A stretch of 64,000 nt of DNA from Cephalopachus bancanus. Lineage: Eukaryota > Chordata > Mammalia > Primates > Tarsiidae. The translations under genes and the position numbers were made by a program. This document shows, piece after piece, positions 39,237 to 50,934 of the stretch. The notes beneath the pieces were generated by a model. That model was given only the letters and a program-made list of their open reading frames with translations. It was not told the DNA's origin and did no database searches. How positions within the stretch are numbered: position 1 is the first letter of the stretch; every line of letters starts with the position of its first letter. The stretch lies in NCBI GenBank assembly GCA_027257055.1, contig JAPVLO010000521.1:1-64000 (forward strand), given 5' to 3'.

Positions 39237-39436
39237 GTATTGTCATTCGTTGGCCGGCAGACCTCCATGGCTCCCACCACCCTCGGAGTCTAAGCCCAAG
39301 TCCTCCTCGCAGTTGCAGCCCAGGAAGCCTCACAAGCCCTGCCTCCTCCCTTCCCTGCCCTCCTTTCCTCCCTCTCTCCTCCTCGATCACTCTGCTTCCA
39401 CCACACAGGTCTCCTCGCTGTGCCTCCAACATGCCA

Positions 39437-39605
39437 GGCACTCCAGGTACGACCCTGCCTCAGGGCCTTTGCATGGACTGTTCCCTCTTCTCAGAAAACT
39501 CTCTTCCAAATATCCACATAGTTCGCTTTCTTGCTTCCTTCAAGTCTTTACTTAAATGTCAATGGTGTCTCAATTGTACAGTGAAGTCTCCCTGAGCACT
39601 GTATA
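39437..39605. mobile_element. L2 LINE relic
   Basis: CCTCAGGGCCTTTGCATGGA, GCTTCCTTCAAGTCTTTACT and AGTGAAGTCTCCCTGAGCAC follow the L2 3' consensus order. Confidence 0.6.
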
Positions 39606-39634
39606 AAGTTGCAAAGTCCCCACCGCAGATACCA

Positions 39635-39639
<5 letters not shown>

Positions 39640-39682
<43 letters not shown>
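39640..39682. repeat. (CA)n microsatellite
   Basis: Nearly pure CA dinucleotide run with one interruption near its start. Confidence 0.95.
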
Positions 39683-39686
<4 letters not shown>

Positions 39687-39889
39687 CCCACATACTTCTC
39701 TCTTCATGCCATGTCCTTAAATGGAGTTTATTCATTGGATAATGGCCTCTCCCCTCACCCCACCCTCCACTGAACCAAACTTCCAGACAGGGATTTTCAT
39801 CTGTTTGTTTAGGGTCTTATCGCCTCAGATCAGCATAGCACTTGATATTTATTTGGACTTAATAAAAGTTTTCTAAAATAAGAAGGGAG

Positions 39890-40262
39890 GGCCAAGTGCG
39901 GTGGCTCGCACCTATAATCCCAGCACTTTGGGAGCCTGAGGCAGGAGGATTGCTTGAACCCAGGGGTTGGAGATCAACCTGGGCAACATGCCAAGACCTT
40001 TTCTCTACAATAAATCAAAGAAGGATCCAGGTGTGGTGGCACATGCCTGTAGTTCCAACTACTTGGGAGGCTAAGGTGGAAGGATAGCCCGAGCCCAGCA
40101 AGTCAAGGCTACAGTGATCGATGATCATGCCACTGCATTCCAGCCTGGGCAACACATGAGACCCCGACTCAAGAAATGATATAAGAAGAAAGGAAGGGAA
40201 GAGAGGCAGGAAGAAGGGAGGAGGGCGGGAAGAGAGGGAGGAGGGAGGAAGGGAGGGAGGTG
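39890..40262 (+). mobile_element. Alu with a GA-rich expanded tail
   Basis: Alu from GGCCAAGTGCGGTGGCTCGC to CCCCGACTC, then a GGAA/GGGA-rich tail (40180-40262) probably grown from the A-tail. Confidence 0.85.
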
Positions 40263-40584
40263 TGCTGTCTTCATAGGTTGTCCTGAGGATTTATTGAAAT
40301 CACACAGGGGTGAAGGGAACAGGTGAGTGGCATTCTCAAGGCCAGGAGCACTGGGGTCTGTGGGGCAGTAAAGACACAGCTTATGCTGCCCGGAGCCCAC
40401 TGTCCACAGAATTTCCTAGGAAACCCAGCTTTTACATGGCGTTTCCTGATGTGTAATAACTGGCAGCAAAAGAACTAATGCTACTAGTTGTCATTAACAT
40501 TCAGAGAAGTGCTGATATCATAAACTTCTGCTCCCATGAACCATGTCCCAAGCCAGTGAGGTGGGAGCGTTATCGCCTTTTTTT

Positions 40585-41035
40585 TTCTTTTTAATTTAAT
40601 TTTATTTTGTTTTGTTTGAGCCTGGTCTCACTGTCACCCAAGCTAGAGTGCAGTGGTATGTTAATGGTCACTGCAGCCTTGACATCCTGGGCTCAGATGG
40701 TCCTCCTGCCTCAGCCTTCCACGTAGCTGGGACTGCAGTAATGCACCACCAGGCCCAACTAGTTTTTTAAAAATTATCGTAGGGATGAAGTCTCACTATG
40801 TTGCCCAGGCTGGAAGCCCTGGACTCAGGCAATCCTCTTGCCTTCACCTCCCAAAGTGCTGGGGTTACAGGTATGCACCACCACACCTGGCTAATGTTTT
40901 GATTTTTTGTAGAGATGAGATCTTGCTATGTTGCCCGACTCGTCTTGAACTCCTAGACTCAAGTGATCTTCCTGCCTCCGCCTCCCAAAGTGCCAGGATT
41001 ATAGGCATGAGCAACCACACCCAGTCATTATTATC
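40585..41035 (-). mobile_element. Alu elements, antisense
   Basis: One antisense Alu followed by part of a second: a second set of Alu right-arm motifs begins near 40885 after GGTATGCACCACCACACC. Confidence 0.75.
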
Positions 41036-41135
41036 TTTTTTGCACATAGAGCCCAGAGGGGTGAGGTAACTTGTCTAGGGTCACACAACTTTAAGTGACA
41101 CAGCAGGAATTTGAACCTAGGCTTTATGTTCTTAA
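41036..41135 (-). mobile_element. MIR relic, antisense
   Basis: GAGGTAACTTGTCTAGGGTC and ACACAGCAGGAATTTGAACC are the reverse of MIR core sequence. Confidence 0.65.
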
Positions 41136-41262
41136 CCACATCCCTGTGGACATGTTGCAGAAAAAGTGTCCAGGCACAAAGAGGTCAGGGAAGTGAAGAG
41201 TCTACTAAGCCTGGCCTCTGATAGCCAGTTTGCTCACACCCCTTCCTCCTGTGCACTCCCAG

Positions 41263-41357
41263 TACCCAGAAGGCATCCCCATTGAGCAGGACTTCTTATC
41301 TTCTCACAACCAGAACGACATCTCATCCTTGTCTTGTAACATTCCAGAGCTGGTAAA
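41263..41357 (+). pseudogene. C3P1: C3-like exon 5
   Basis: A 95-nt exon between CACTCCCAG and GTATGT. It encodes YPEGIPIEQDFLSSHNQ and SCNIPELVK, matching the PEGIPV...IPELV segment of the C3 beta chain. Open throughout. Confidence 0.85.
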
Positions 41358-41455
41358 GTATGTCAGGCTCTTGTGGGTGTTAGAGGCTGCCTCATCCCAG
41401 GAGAAGGGGTGGGGGTCACCAAGGTCTGGCCTGCCACTCCGCACTTTCCTTGCAG

Positions 41456-41535
41456 CCTGGGGCAGTGGAAGATCAAAGCCTACTGCAAAAATGCACCACA
41501 GGAGGTCTTCTCCACTGAGTTTGAGGTGGAGTACA
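41456..41535 (+). pseudogene. C3P1: C3-like exon 6
   Basis: Between TCCTTGCAG and GTAAGA; encodes [20 protein letters not shown] and FEVEY. It is one codon shorter than C3, where the end reads FEVKEY. The frame is preserved. Confidence 0.85.
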
Positions 41536-41614
41536 GTAAGAGGGGCCCAGGGCAGGGGGACCCCTGGGACACCAGGCTCAGCGCTGGCCCCGCCAATGCC
41601 ATCTCTCTCCCTAG

Positions 41615-41690
41615 TGCTGCCCAGTTTTGAAGTCACTGTGGAGCCTGAAGAGAAATTCTATTATTCTATGAAAAATCAGCCAATTTAAGC
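41615..41690 (+). pseudogene. C3P1: C3-like exon 7, truncated
   Basis: After the acceptor TCCCTAG comes [17 protein letters not shown], matching C3. The match is then lost and a stop follows within a few codons (near 41687). No donor is evident. Confidence 0.8.
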
Positions 41691-42479
41691 CGGTTGTTAG
41701 CACTCAGGGTGCAGAGGCTCAGAGAAATGAAGGCCCACCTCAGGTGTGGCTACTGATCTTCCTGAGTGCTCCTAGGAGATTCTGGGCCTGCTCACATGGC
41801 CTCCTGGTCTTCAGGGCCTCACCTGCACTCTTTTTTACTTCCTGGCTCTGCATTCTGATAGAGGTGACCTTGGGAGAGGCATCTTCCTCCATTTGTTCCT
41901 CCCCCTAACTCTTCTTCCTTCGGACTGGTGGTCCTCCTGCTCACTCAGTGAAAAGCCTACAGCACAAGGACTCTTATTCCGAAGCATCCAAATGCAGCTC
42001 AACTCAAGAGGCCCTAGAAAAATGTCTGACTCATGTTTGCCAAATGCCCTTCTCAAGCCAGTGCCCTGGAACAAGGAGTCTGTCTGGCAGAATGCTCTAG
42101 GGTTTCCCCACCAGACAGCAAAGACTTCTTCATAAATGTCCGCAAACACCAAATAGTATGCCACACATAGCTGCTGACACACTATGTCTGTGTGCAGAAT
42201 ATAAACATGAAAAAAGAAAGCCAACTGGTTCTTCAGTTCAAGAAAAGCAATTGATACTTTGAGTCAAGGCATAAACAATTTTCTTGTAAGTAGCCGTGCA
42301 AGTTCCTTACCTATCAAAGTATCTCCTCTTCTTGTGATTCTCATTTGTGTTATTTGATAGTTAAAAAGAACAAAAATGAGGAACTATGATATTAAGATAA
42401 GTGCTTATGTAAGGAGAGTTTCTAGAGGATGGAAATATTCTACATCTTGTTTTAACTGGTGGCTACATGGGTGTATACA

Positions 42480-43170
42480 ATTGTGACCATCATAGCCAGG
42501 TGGAGGCTGAGGGAGGGGCCAGGTAAGGACTAGGTGGAGGGCTAGGGTGGTGCCAGGTGGGAACCAGTTGAGGACCAGGTGAGGGTCCATATTAGGACCA
42601 GATGATGGCCAGGTGAGGGTCCAGGTGAGGACCAGGTGGAGAAAAGGTGAGGATCCAGGTGGGGAATAGGTGAGGATCTAGATGAGGAGCAGGTGAGGGC
42701 CAGGTGAGGGTGCAGTGGGGATCAGGTGAGGTCAAGGTGAGGGTCCAGGTGGGGACTAGGTGAGGACCAGGTGAGAGCCTGGTGTGGACTATGTGAGGAC
42801 CAGGTAAGAGTCCAGGTGAGGACCAAGTAAGGACCAGGTGGAGGGCTAGGGTGGCGCCAGGTGGGAACCATGTGAGAACCATGTAAGGATCCAGATGGGG
42901 ACTAGGTGAGGACCAGGTGAGGATCCAGGTGGGGACTAGGTGAGGACCGGGCGAGGATCCAGGTGGGGACTAGGTGAGGACTAGGTGAGAGCCTGGTGTG
43001 GACTATGTGAGGACCAGGTGGAGGTCCGTGGGGACAAGGTGAGGGCCAGGTAAGAACCAGGTGAGGGCCAAGAGGAGGATCAGGTGGGGACTAGGTAAGA
43101 CCAGGTGGGGACTAGGTGAGGACCAGGTGTGGACTAGGTGAGGGCCAGATGGCAGTCCAGGTGAGGACTA
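42480..43170. repeat. 11-12-bp minisatellite of splice-donor-like units in intron 7
   Basis: Tandem GGACCAGGTGA / GGATCCAGGTG / GGGACTAGGTGA units, with about 60 copies across the tract. At least ten contain CAGGTGAG, identical to a consensus 5' splice site on the gene's sense strand; many others contain AGGTGAG or CAGGTAAG. Confidence 0.9.
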
Positions 43171-43286
43171 GGGAAGAGCAGGTGAAGGGTCAGATGAGGG
43201 CTAGTTGAGGAGTGGGGAGTGGGGCCAGGGGCCAGGATCTTCAGCCCCAGTAGTAATGGGTGAGCTGCTGTCCTGGCCAACTGCAG

Positions 43287-43389
43287 GTTCCTATATGGGA
43301 AGAAGGTAGAAAGAACTGCCTTTGTTCTCTTTGAGGTCCAGGATGGCGACCAGAGAGGTTCATGGTGGCCCAGTCCTTCACCCACAAGC
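43287..43389 (+). pseudogene. C3P1: C3-like exon 8
   Basis: After AACTGCAG the frame encodes [20 protein letters not shown] and DQRG, matching the C3 segment around [12 protein letters not shown]. The last third is diverged and the donor is unclear. Confidence 0.8.
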
Positions 43390-43481
43390 CAGTTCTTGAT
43401 GAGGCCCCCCCACCTTTGAGCCTCCCTCAGCCTCCCAGCAGCCCCTTGCTTCTCCGAGTCCCCTCCACTCTTGGGCCCCAG

Positions 43482-43600
43482 ATTGAGGATGGCACAGGGA
43501 CAGCCAAGCTGAGATGACAGATGCTGCTGAACAGCATGCAGCCTTCCCAGGCAGACACCCTGGTGGGAAAATCCTTGTACATGTCTGTCACTGCACTCAG
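43482..43600 (+). pseudogene. C3P1: C3-like exon 9 with a premature stop
   Basis: Encodes IEDGTGTAKLR, then TGA, then QMLLNSMQPSQADTLVGKSL and YVSVTAL, matching C3 from IEDGSG to GKSLYVSAT. The donor CAG|GTGAGA is intact. Confidence 0.85.
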
Positions 43601-43609
43601 GTGAGACCC

Positions 43610-44040
43610 ATTCTGAGGGAGAGATCCGAGACCACCCAGTGGGCCATTCTGAGAGGGGAGGCCCTGTCCCAGGAGGAAGCCCAGTCTGAGGGAGCTGGCC
43701 CAGAGTGAAGGTGGACTCCAATCTGAGGGTTAGGCCCTGTCTAAGGGAGAAGGCCCAGTATGAAACAGGAGTCCATTCTGATGGGAAGATAGACCCAGTA
43801 TGAAGGTGGGGTTCAATCTGATGGAAGAGGCCCAGTCTGTGAGAGGAGGCCATATAAGAAGGTGGAGTCCAGTCTGAGGGTAGAGGCCCAGGACAGAGGT
43901 GGAGACCAATCTGAGGGAAGATACTCAGTCTGAGAGGGAGGCCATGTAAGATGGTGGCGTTCAGTAGGAGGGGGATGGCCCAGACTGAGGGAGGAGGCCC
44001 AGGATGGAGGTGGGTTCAAGTCTGAGGGAGGAGGCCCGGA
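43610..44040. repeat. Minisatellite of about 28-30 bp in intron 9
   Basis: Repeats of AGTCTGAGGGAGGAGGCCCA and AGGTGGAGTCCAATCTGAGG type in head-to-tail order, roughly 15 degenerate copies. Confidence 0.8.
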
Positions 44041-44085
44041 CCTCAGGGTGACCCAGGTGCCCACCCTCGTGGCCTGTCCCCTCAG

Positions 44086-44201
44086 GGAGTGACACGGTGC
44101 AGGTGGAAAGCTGTGCCATCCCCGTGGTGACGTCCCCATACAGGATCCACTTCACCGAGACGCCCAGGTACTTCAAGCCCACTATGCCCTCTGACCTCAT
44201 G
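44086..44201 (+). pseudogene. C3P1: C3-like exon 10 with a GC donor
   Basis: A 116-nt exon after CCCCTCAG encoding [20 protein letters not shown] and [13 protein letters not shown], very close to C3. The donor reads ATG|GCAAGA, a non-canonical GC-type site that could still splice. Confidence 0.85.
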
Positions 44202-44294
44202 GCAAGACCCAGGGTCAGGCTCCACCCTCCCTCTTGGAGCCCTGGCCACGTCTCTGGTTCCTTCTGAGCCCCCACCTCCTCTTTGCTTCCTCAG

Positions 44295-44460
44295 GTCTTC
44301 ATTATGAATCCTGAATATCTCCAGCGAGCCATGTCCCCATGGTGGGCCAGGGCCATGAGGACGTGCCGTCCCTAACCCAGGCTGGCAGCATGGCCAAGCT
44401 AGCATCAGCACGCCCAACAGCCCAGACCCCCTGCCCATCACGGTGCATCCAGCCTCAGCC
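44295..44460 (+). pseudogene. C3P1: C3-like exon 11, frameshifted
   Basis: After TTCCTCAG comes VFIMNP in one frame. GQGHEDVPSLTQ with a GSMAKL-like stretch and a [14 protein letters not shown] stretch follow in other frames. At least two indels interrupt it. Confidence 0.75.
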
Positions 44461-44529
44461 TCGGGACTGTGGTTCTGGCATTTGTGTGGTGCGAGCCTGC
44501 TATCATTCACACAGAGGCCTTTTCTTTTT

Positions 44530-44852
44530 CTCCCTCTCTTTTTTTCTTTTTTTGGAGCCAGGGTCTCGCTCTGTCACCCAGGCTGGAGTGCAGTGGCACA
44601 ATCATAGCTCACTGCAACCGTGTACTCCTGGGGTCAAGTGATCCTCTCGTCTCAGCCTCCCAAGTAGCTGGGACTACAGGTGTGTGCCACCACAACTGGC
44701 TAATTTTTTATTTGCTAATTTTTAACTTTTTTGTAGATACAGGGTCTCGGAATGTTTTCCAGGCTGGTCTGGAACTACCGGGCTCAAGTATTCCTCCTGT
44801 CTTGGTCTCCCAAAGTGCTGAGATTACAGGTGGGAGCCACCATGCCGGGCCT
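44530..44852 (-). mobile_element. Alu element, antisense
   Basis: Complete dimer from TTTTTCTTTTTTTGGAGCCA to CCACCATGCCGGGCC in intron 11. Confidence 0.88.
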
Positions 44853-45218
44853 CTTCTCCATCTTTAAAGCCAGCAGGGCAGCGTCTCTCTCTTTCTTTCC
44901 CCCTCCCCCTTTCTCTCTCCCTACCTCCTCCTCCTTCTTTCTCCTGGCCTCCCACCCTCCCTTCTCCTTTCCCTTCTCTTCCTCCTTCTTCCCCCTCTTT
45001 CTCTCTCCCTCTCTCCTCCTCTATCTCCTGCCCTTCCTTTACCAAGACCCTTATGTTTGGGCCCACCTAGATCCTCCAGGAAAACAGTCCCATCTCAGTA
45101 TCCTACTTGAATCCCATATGCCATGTCCCTGTCCCCAAAGGCGACCTTGCTCCGGCCCGGGGACCAGGACGTGGGCATTTGGGGGGGCCTGCCTGCATCC
45201 ATTCCCTACCCCTCCCAG

Positions 45219-45428
45219 GTGCACACAAAGGCCCCAGCTTCTTGGATGCCGACTGAGCAGACCACCAGCACCCTGCACGCCCAGCCCTAAAGGACCATGC
45301 GCAAGAACTACCTGCACTTCTTGGTGCCCTGTGCCGAGCTCAATCCTGGGACTCCCTCAATGTCATCTTCCACCTGCAGACAGACTTACCTGGGCAAGGA
45401 GGCCACAATCCACTGCTATACCTATCTG
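45219..45428 (+). pseudogene. C3P1: C3-like exon 12
   Basis: A 210-nt exon between CCTCCCAG and GTCCGT. It has TEQTTSTLHAQP, a TAA stop, then KNYLHFLVPCAELNPGTPS and, in another frame, a YTYL end, matching C3 around NNYLHLSVLRTELRPG. Confidence 0.8.
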
Positions 45429-45523
45429 GTCCGTGGTCCCGCGAGCCTCAGTCCCTCCTGCCTTCCCCCAAGCCCAAGCCCCCTCCCCGTACCCTCCCAA
45501 GCCTCATGCGCCTGTTTTCCCAC

Positions 45524-45726
45524 ATCATGAACAAGAACCGGCTTCTGCTGGCCGGCCGCCAGGAGGGAGACACCGACCAGACCTGGCAGTAAGGCCTGGA
45601 CCATCACCACCGATGTTGTCCCCTCCTTCCACCTGCTGGCCTCCTACATGCTGGAGGGCACCAGCAGCCTGTGGGAGTGACAGCCGACTCGGTAGGTGGA
45701 TGTGGTGGACTCGTGCCTGGGCGAGG
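45524..45726 (+). pseudogene. C3P1: C3-like exon 13
   Basis: Encodes IMNKNRLLLAGRQEGDTDQT, then WQ and a TAA stop, then frame-disrupted sequence ending near ADSV and VDVVDSCLG. The expected acceptor CAG reads CAC. The exon end is also part of a local duplication. Confidence 0.8.
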
Positions 45727-46670
45727 TAGGGCAGGTCCAGGCTCTCTGCTCCCCCGCCTCTTCCTTCTCTCTTTCCCACCCCCTCACTTCCCCTTCTCCC
45801 CCTCCTTCTCTCCTTCCCCTTCCTCTCCTTCTCTCCTCCTCCCCCTTCTCTCCCTCTCCCCTTTCCTTCTTTCCTCCTCCCTCCCCCTTCTCTTCCCCTT
45901 CTTTCTCTCCTTCAGCTACCCACCCTTCTCCCCCTCCCTCCCCTCCCTCCAATCCTCTCTCTCCTCTCTATCCCTCTTTCTCCTTCCCCTTTCTTTTTCT
46001 TATTCCTCTTCCTCGCCCTTGTTTCTCCCCTTCTCTCTCTTCCTCCTCTTTCCCCTCTTCTCTCTCTCTTTCTCTCTCCCCTTTTGCCCTCTCCTCTCTC
46101 TTCCTCCCCTCTTCTCTCTTGGGGTCAGGGGACATGGTAGACTCATGCCTGGGCAAGGCAGGCCTGGGCCCAGGGCTCTCTCCTCGCCCCCCTCCCCCTT
46201 TCTTCTCTCTTTCCCTCCCCCTCACTTCCCCTTCTCTTCCCCTCCTTTCTCTCCTTCCCCCTTCCTCCCCTCTTCTCTCTCCCCCATCTCCCCTTCTCTC
46301 TCTCCTTTCACTTCTTACCCCTCCTCTCCCCTCCCCTTCTCCTTCTCCCTTCCCCTCCCTTGGCTCTTCTCTCTCTCCTTCCCCTTCCTCCCCTCTTCTA
46401 TCGACCCCTTATCTTCTTCCTCCCCCCTTCCCCCTTCTCTCTTCCCATTCCCTTCTCTCTCTCCTTCTCCCTCCACCTCCCTCTCTCTCCACTGCTCTCC
46501 CCTGCTGTCCCTGCTCCCTCTCCCCTTCCTTCCCTCTTAGTTTTCTCTCCTTTCTCCCTCCCCCCTTTTTTCTCCCACCCTTCCTCTACTCTCTCACCTC
46601 CTTTCCCCTCTTCTCTCTCTCCTCCTTCTCTTTCTCTCTCCTTCCTCCCTACCCCCTCTTGCCCAATGTT
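45700..46670. repeat. About 0.9-kb polypyrimidine tract containing a roughly 430-bp tandem duplication
   Basis: Almost uninterrupted CT-rich DNA (45750-46670). The junction GTGGACTCGTGCCTGGGCGA with GGCAGGTCCAGGCTCTCT at 45701-45760 recurs as GGTAGACTCATGCCTGGGCA with GGCCTGGGCCCAGGGCTCTC at 46135-46180. The end of exon 13 plus part of the tract was therefore duplicated. The long Ser/Pro/Leu-rich ORFs here are composition artefacts. Confidence 0.85.
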
Positions 46671-46740
46671 CCTTCCTCCCACCAAGTGGGCACCTCTGCA
46701 AGGCTGACACTCCTCCTTCTGTGTCTCTGCCCTCCCACGG

Positions 46741-46899
46741 CTGGTGATGAGGAGAGACTCGGATGGTGAGCAGAATCCTTGGCCATGATGGCAGATGCCC
46801 CTCAAGATCGAGGGTGACCACGGGGCCCACTTGGGACTGGTGGCTATGGACAAGGGCACGTTTATGTTGAATAAGAAGAACAAGCTGACCCAGAGCAAG
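46741..46899 (+). pseudogene. C3P1: C3-like exon 14
   Basis: A 159-nt exon. [20 protein letters not shown] and [13 protein letters not shown] match C3 closely. A TGA lies in the first third, and the acceptor reads CGG instead of CAG. The donor AAG|GTTAGC is usable. Confidence 0.85.
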
Positions 46900-47191
46900 G
46901 TTAGCACCTGCCCCCTGGCTGAGGGTGGGATGGATGGGCTGCATGCGATTGGAGCTGAAGATGGGGGTGGGGATGGATTCCAGTTTGGGTTGGGGATGGC
47001 CATGAGGATAAACAGGTTCAGCTTGGCACCTTGTCTCTGAGAAACCAAGGGCAGTGTCCTTGGGAGCCCCCAAAGGTGAGAGGCCAGAGGCTGCAGGTGG
47101 CATGAGGATGGAGGTGGGGTGGCCTGGATTTGGGAGTGACGATGAGAATGCAGACGGGACTGGAGGGGAAGCAGAAACAGCGTTAAGAATG

Positions 47192-47760
<569 letters not shown>

Positions 47761-47984
47761 TCAGGTCTCCCCTCCACCACCCCCAGCCTTGAAAATCACT
47801 TCTCTCCCAACCTCAGTTTCCTCATCCTTCAAATGGGAACATTCATACCCTTCCTTCATTAGTGTGGTTGATGGTGGGTGGGACATGGTAGAGTGGCTTC
47901 TTGGGTTCCTGATTTTGCCAGAGAAAATAATTTCAGAGCAAATCCAAAGTCTAATTTAACAAAGAATTTATTAGAAAGTAAAAG

Positions 47985-48297
47985 GGGCCAAGCATGGTAG
48001 CACAAGACTGCAATCCCAGCACTTTGGGAGACTGAGGCGAGAGGATTGCTTGAGACCAGGGGTTTGGGACCAACCTGGGCAACTTGGTGAGACCTCATCT
48101 CTTCAGCAAATCAAAAAATTAGCTGGGTGCGGTAGCTCACACCTGTAGTTCCAGGTACTCAGAAGGCTGTGGTGTAAGGACTGTCTGAGCCCAGCAGGTC
48201 GAGGTTGCAGTGTCTGTGAATATGCCACTACACTCTAACCTGGGTGACAGAGTGAGATTCTAACTCAAAAAAAAAAGGAAAAGAAAAAAAAAGATGA
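47985..48297 (+). mobile_element. Alu element
   Basis: Starts GGGGCCAAGCATGGTAGCAC and ends in an A-rich tail after TTCTAACTC; it lies between two opposite LTR fragments. Confidence 0.85.
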
Positions 48298-48609
48298 ACT
48301 TTCCTCCCTCTCCACCCCGTATGGTTATGAGATCAAAAATCTCTAAGGGGGAAGTTGAGACAGGTTGGCCATAGATAGATAAGTTTCAGGTCTAAGTTGA
48401 AACAGGGTAAGAAGTGTTCAGATATCTTTTCTTATCAGTAAATGACCTTCATTCTAGACCAACCAGGCATAGTGGACCAGACCACCTTGTGGGCTGGAAT
48501 GTGGAACTACCAGTGCAGTAAATCACAGAAACAATAGGGAGTGACACAAAACACAGACATGATGTGCCAGAAGCCCAAAGCTAGTTAGTCTAACTTCCAT
48601 CACATAACC

Positions 48610-48893
48610 AGGTGCTCATGCCTGTCATCCCAGCACTTTGGGTGGCAGAGGCAAGAGGATCCCCCGAGGAGCCCAGGGGTTCGAGATCAGCCTGGGCAAC
48701 TGGCAAGACCTTGTCTCTATAATAAATTAAAAAATTAGCCCAGCTTGGTGGTGCATGCCTATAGTTCCAGCTATTTGGAAGGCTGAGACAGAAGGATCAT
48801 CTGAGCCTGGCAGGCCAGGGCTGCAGTGGCTGTGAGAGTGCCATTGCACTCCAGTCTGGGTGACAGAGTGAGACTGACTCAAAAAAACAAAAA
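48610..48893 (+). mobile_element. Alu element inserted in an LTR
   Basis: Left flank CTAGTTAGTCTAACTTCCAT and right flank AACCTTCCTAGAAGGTCCTT are continuous in the related LTR copies, so this Alu inserted into the LTR. Confidence 0.85.
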
Positions 48894-48965
48894 CCTTCCT
48901 AGAAGGTCCTTGTAACCTTAGAGGGTTGAGAGATGGTCATCAGAACTCGTGACCAGATACCTGCA

Positions 48966-49122
48966 CGCACCACCACGTCCAGCTGATTCTTTTTATTTAT
49001 TGTAGAGTTGAGGTCTTGCCATGCTGCCCAGGCTGGTCTTGAACCTATGGGCTCAGGCAGTCCTCTCACCTCAGCCTCCAAAAGTGCTGGAATTATACGC
49101 ATGAGCCACCATTCCCAGCTAA
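48966..49122 (-). mobile_element. Alu right-arm fragment, antisense
   Basis: Contains TTTATTTATTGTAGAGTTGA and ends at GAGCCACCATTCCCAGCT. Confidence 0.75.
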
Positions 49123-49799
49123 ACCCATCTTTTGTAACTTCTTCAAAGCTGACAAAGGATGCAGGCCCTCCTAGTCAGGGATCGAAAAATCCCTATCCGG
49201 CCGCAAGCATCCAGGTTGATTTCAGTGATAGCATGGAGAGCAGACATCAGTTGGAATCCTTGCATGATCATCCTGTGGGTATGGAATTGGTTGATTCTGG
49301 AAAAAACAAGCTTTGGCAGTTATAGACATGGACTGAAAACCCATGTCTTAGCAGGCTTATCATAGTTAAAGTAGGACCAACAAGAAGAATAAGCAAAAGA
49401 AAGCATAGAGTTCCTGATGATGTCCCAAATGGATTCTTTTCCAAAACGATGGAGCCATCTGGCCTTGTCATCAGTGTTCTTACCTCTTCTTTGACTTGTC
49501 CAGTAACATGTACATGAGTGTAGGAAATCCCCAGAAGTTTTACATAATACAAGCTATGTTGGTGGCTGTGAAAGAGAATAACAGAGTTCAAAGCTGAGTA
49601 GCAAAGGATGACAAGGGAAAGTGTTTCAGGGGTACTGGTCGCATTAGACAACTGCATCTCAGTTTCCAAGGCTGTACTGCAGGGGGCTGGTTTTCTACAG
49701 ATGGTGTAGACACAGAGATCTTTAACAAAAGATGTTCCCATGGAGTCGAAAGAAAAAGGTCACTGTCTGGAGCAGCCTATAAACAAACTTTTAGAGTTT
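49123..49799 (-). other. Possible retroviral internal relic with a 157-residue minus-strand ORF
   Basis: An ORF at 49741-49268 (minus) has a hydrophobic span (LCFLLLILLVGPTLTMISLL) preceded by a charged region, and it sits among LTR fragments of one family. That suggests part of a membrane protein of an old antisense provirus, such as an env transmembrane end, but no diagnostic motif was recognised. It may be chance. Confidence 0.25.

Positions 49800-50934
<1,135 letters not shown>

Larger units (their letters stand above)
47905..48965. mobile_element. Two LTR fragments in opposite orientation, split by Alus
   Basis: About 47905-47982 is the R/U5 end of the LTR family in antisense (GGTTCCTGATTTTGCCAGAG, then TAACAAAGAATTTATTAGAA). 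About 48298-48606 and 48893-48965 form the U3 side of the same family in sense (GAAACAATAGGGAGTGACAC and AGAACTCGTGACCAGATACC). Plus-strand Alus at 47985-48297 and 48610-48893 separate the pieces, leaving an inverted-repeat layout. Confidence 0.65.

Noticed and set aside
44752..46769. Ser/Pro/Leu-rich ORFs of 289-357 residues
   Set aside because: They come from the polypyrimidine tract and an Alu in the wrong frames. The real coding signal here is the broken C3-like exons.
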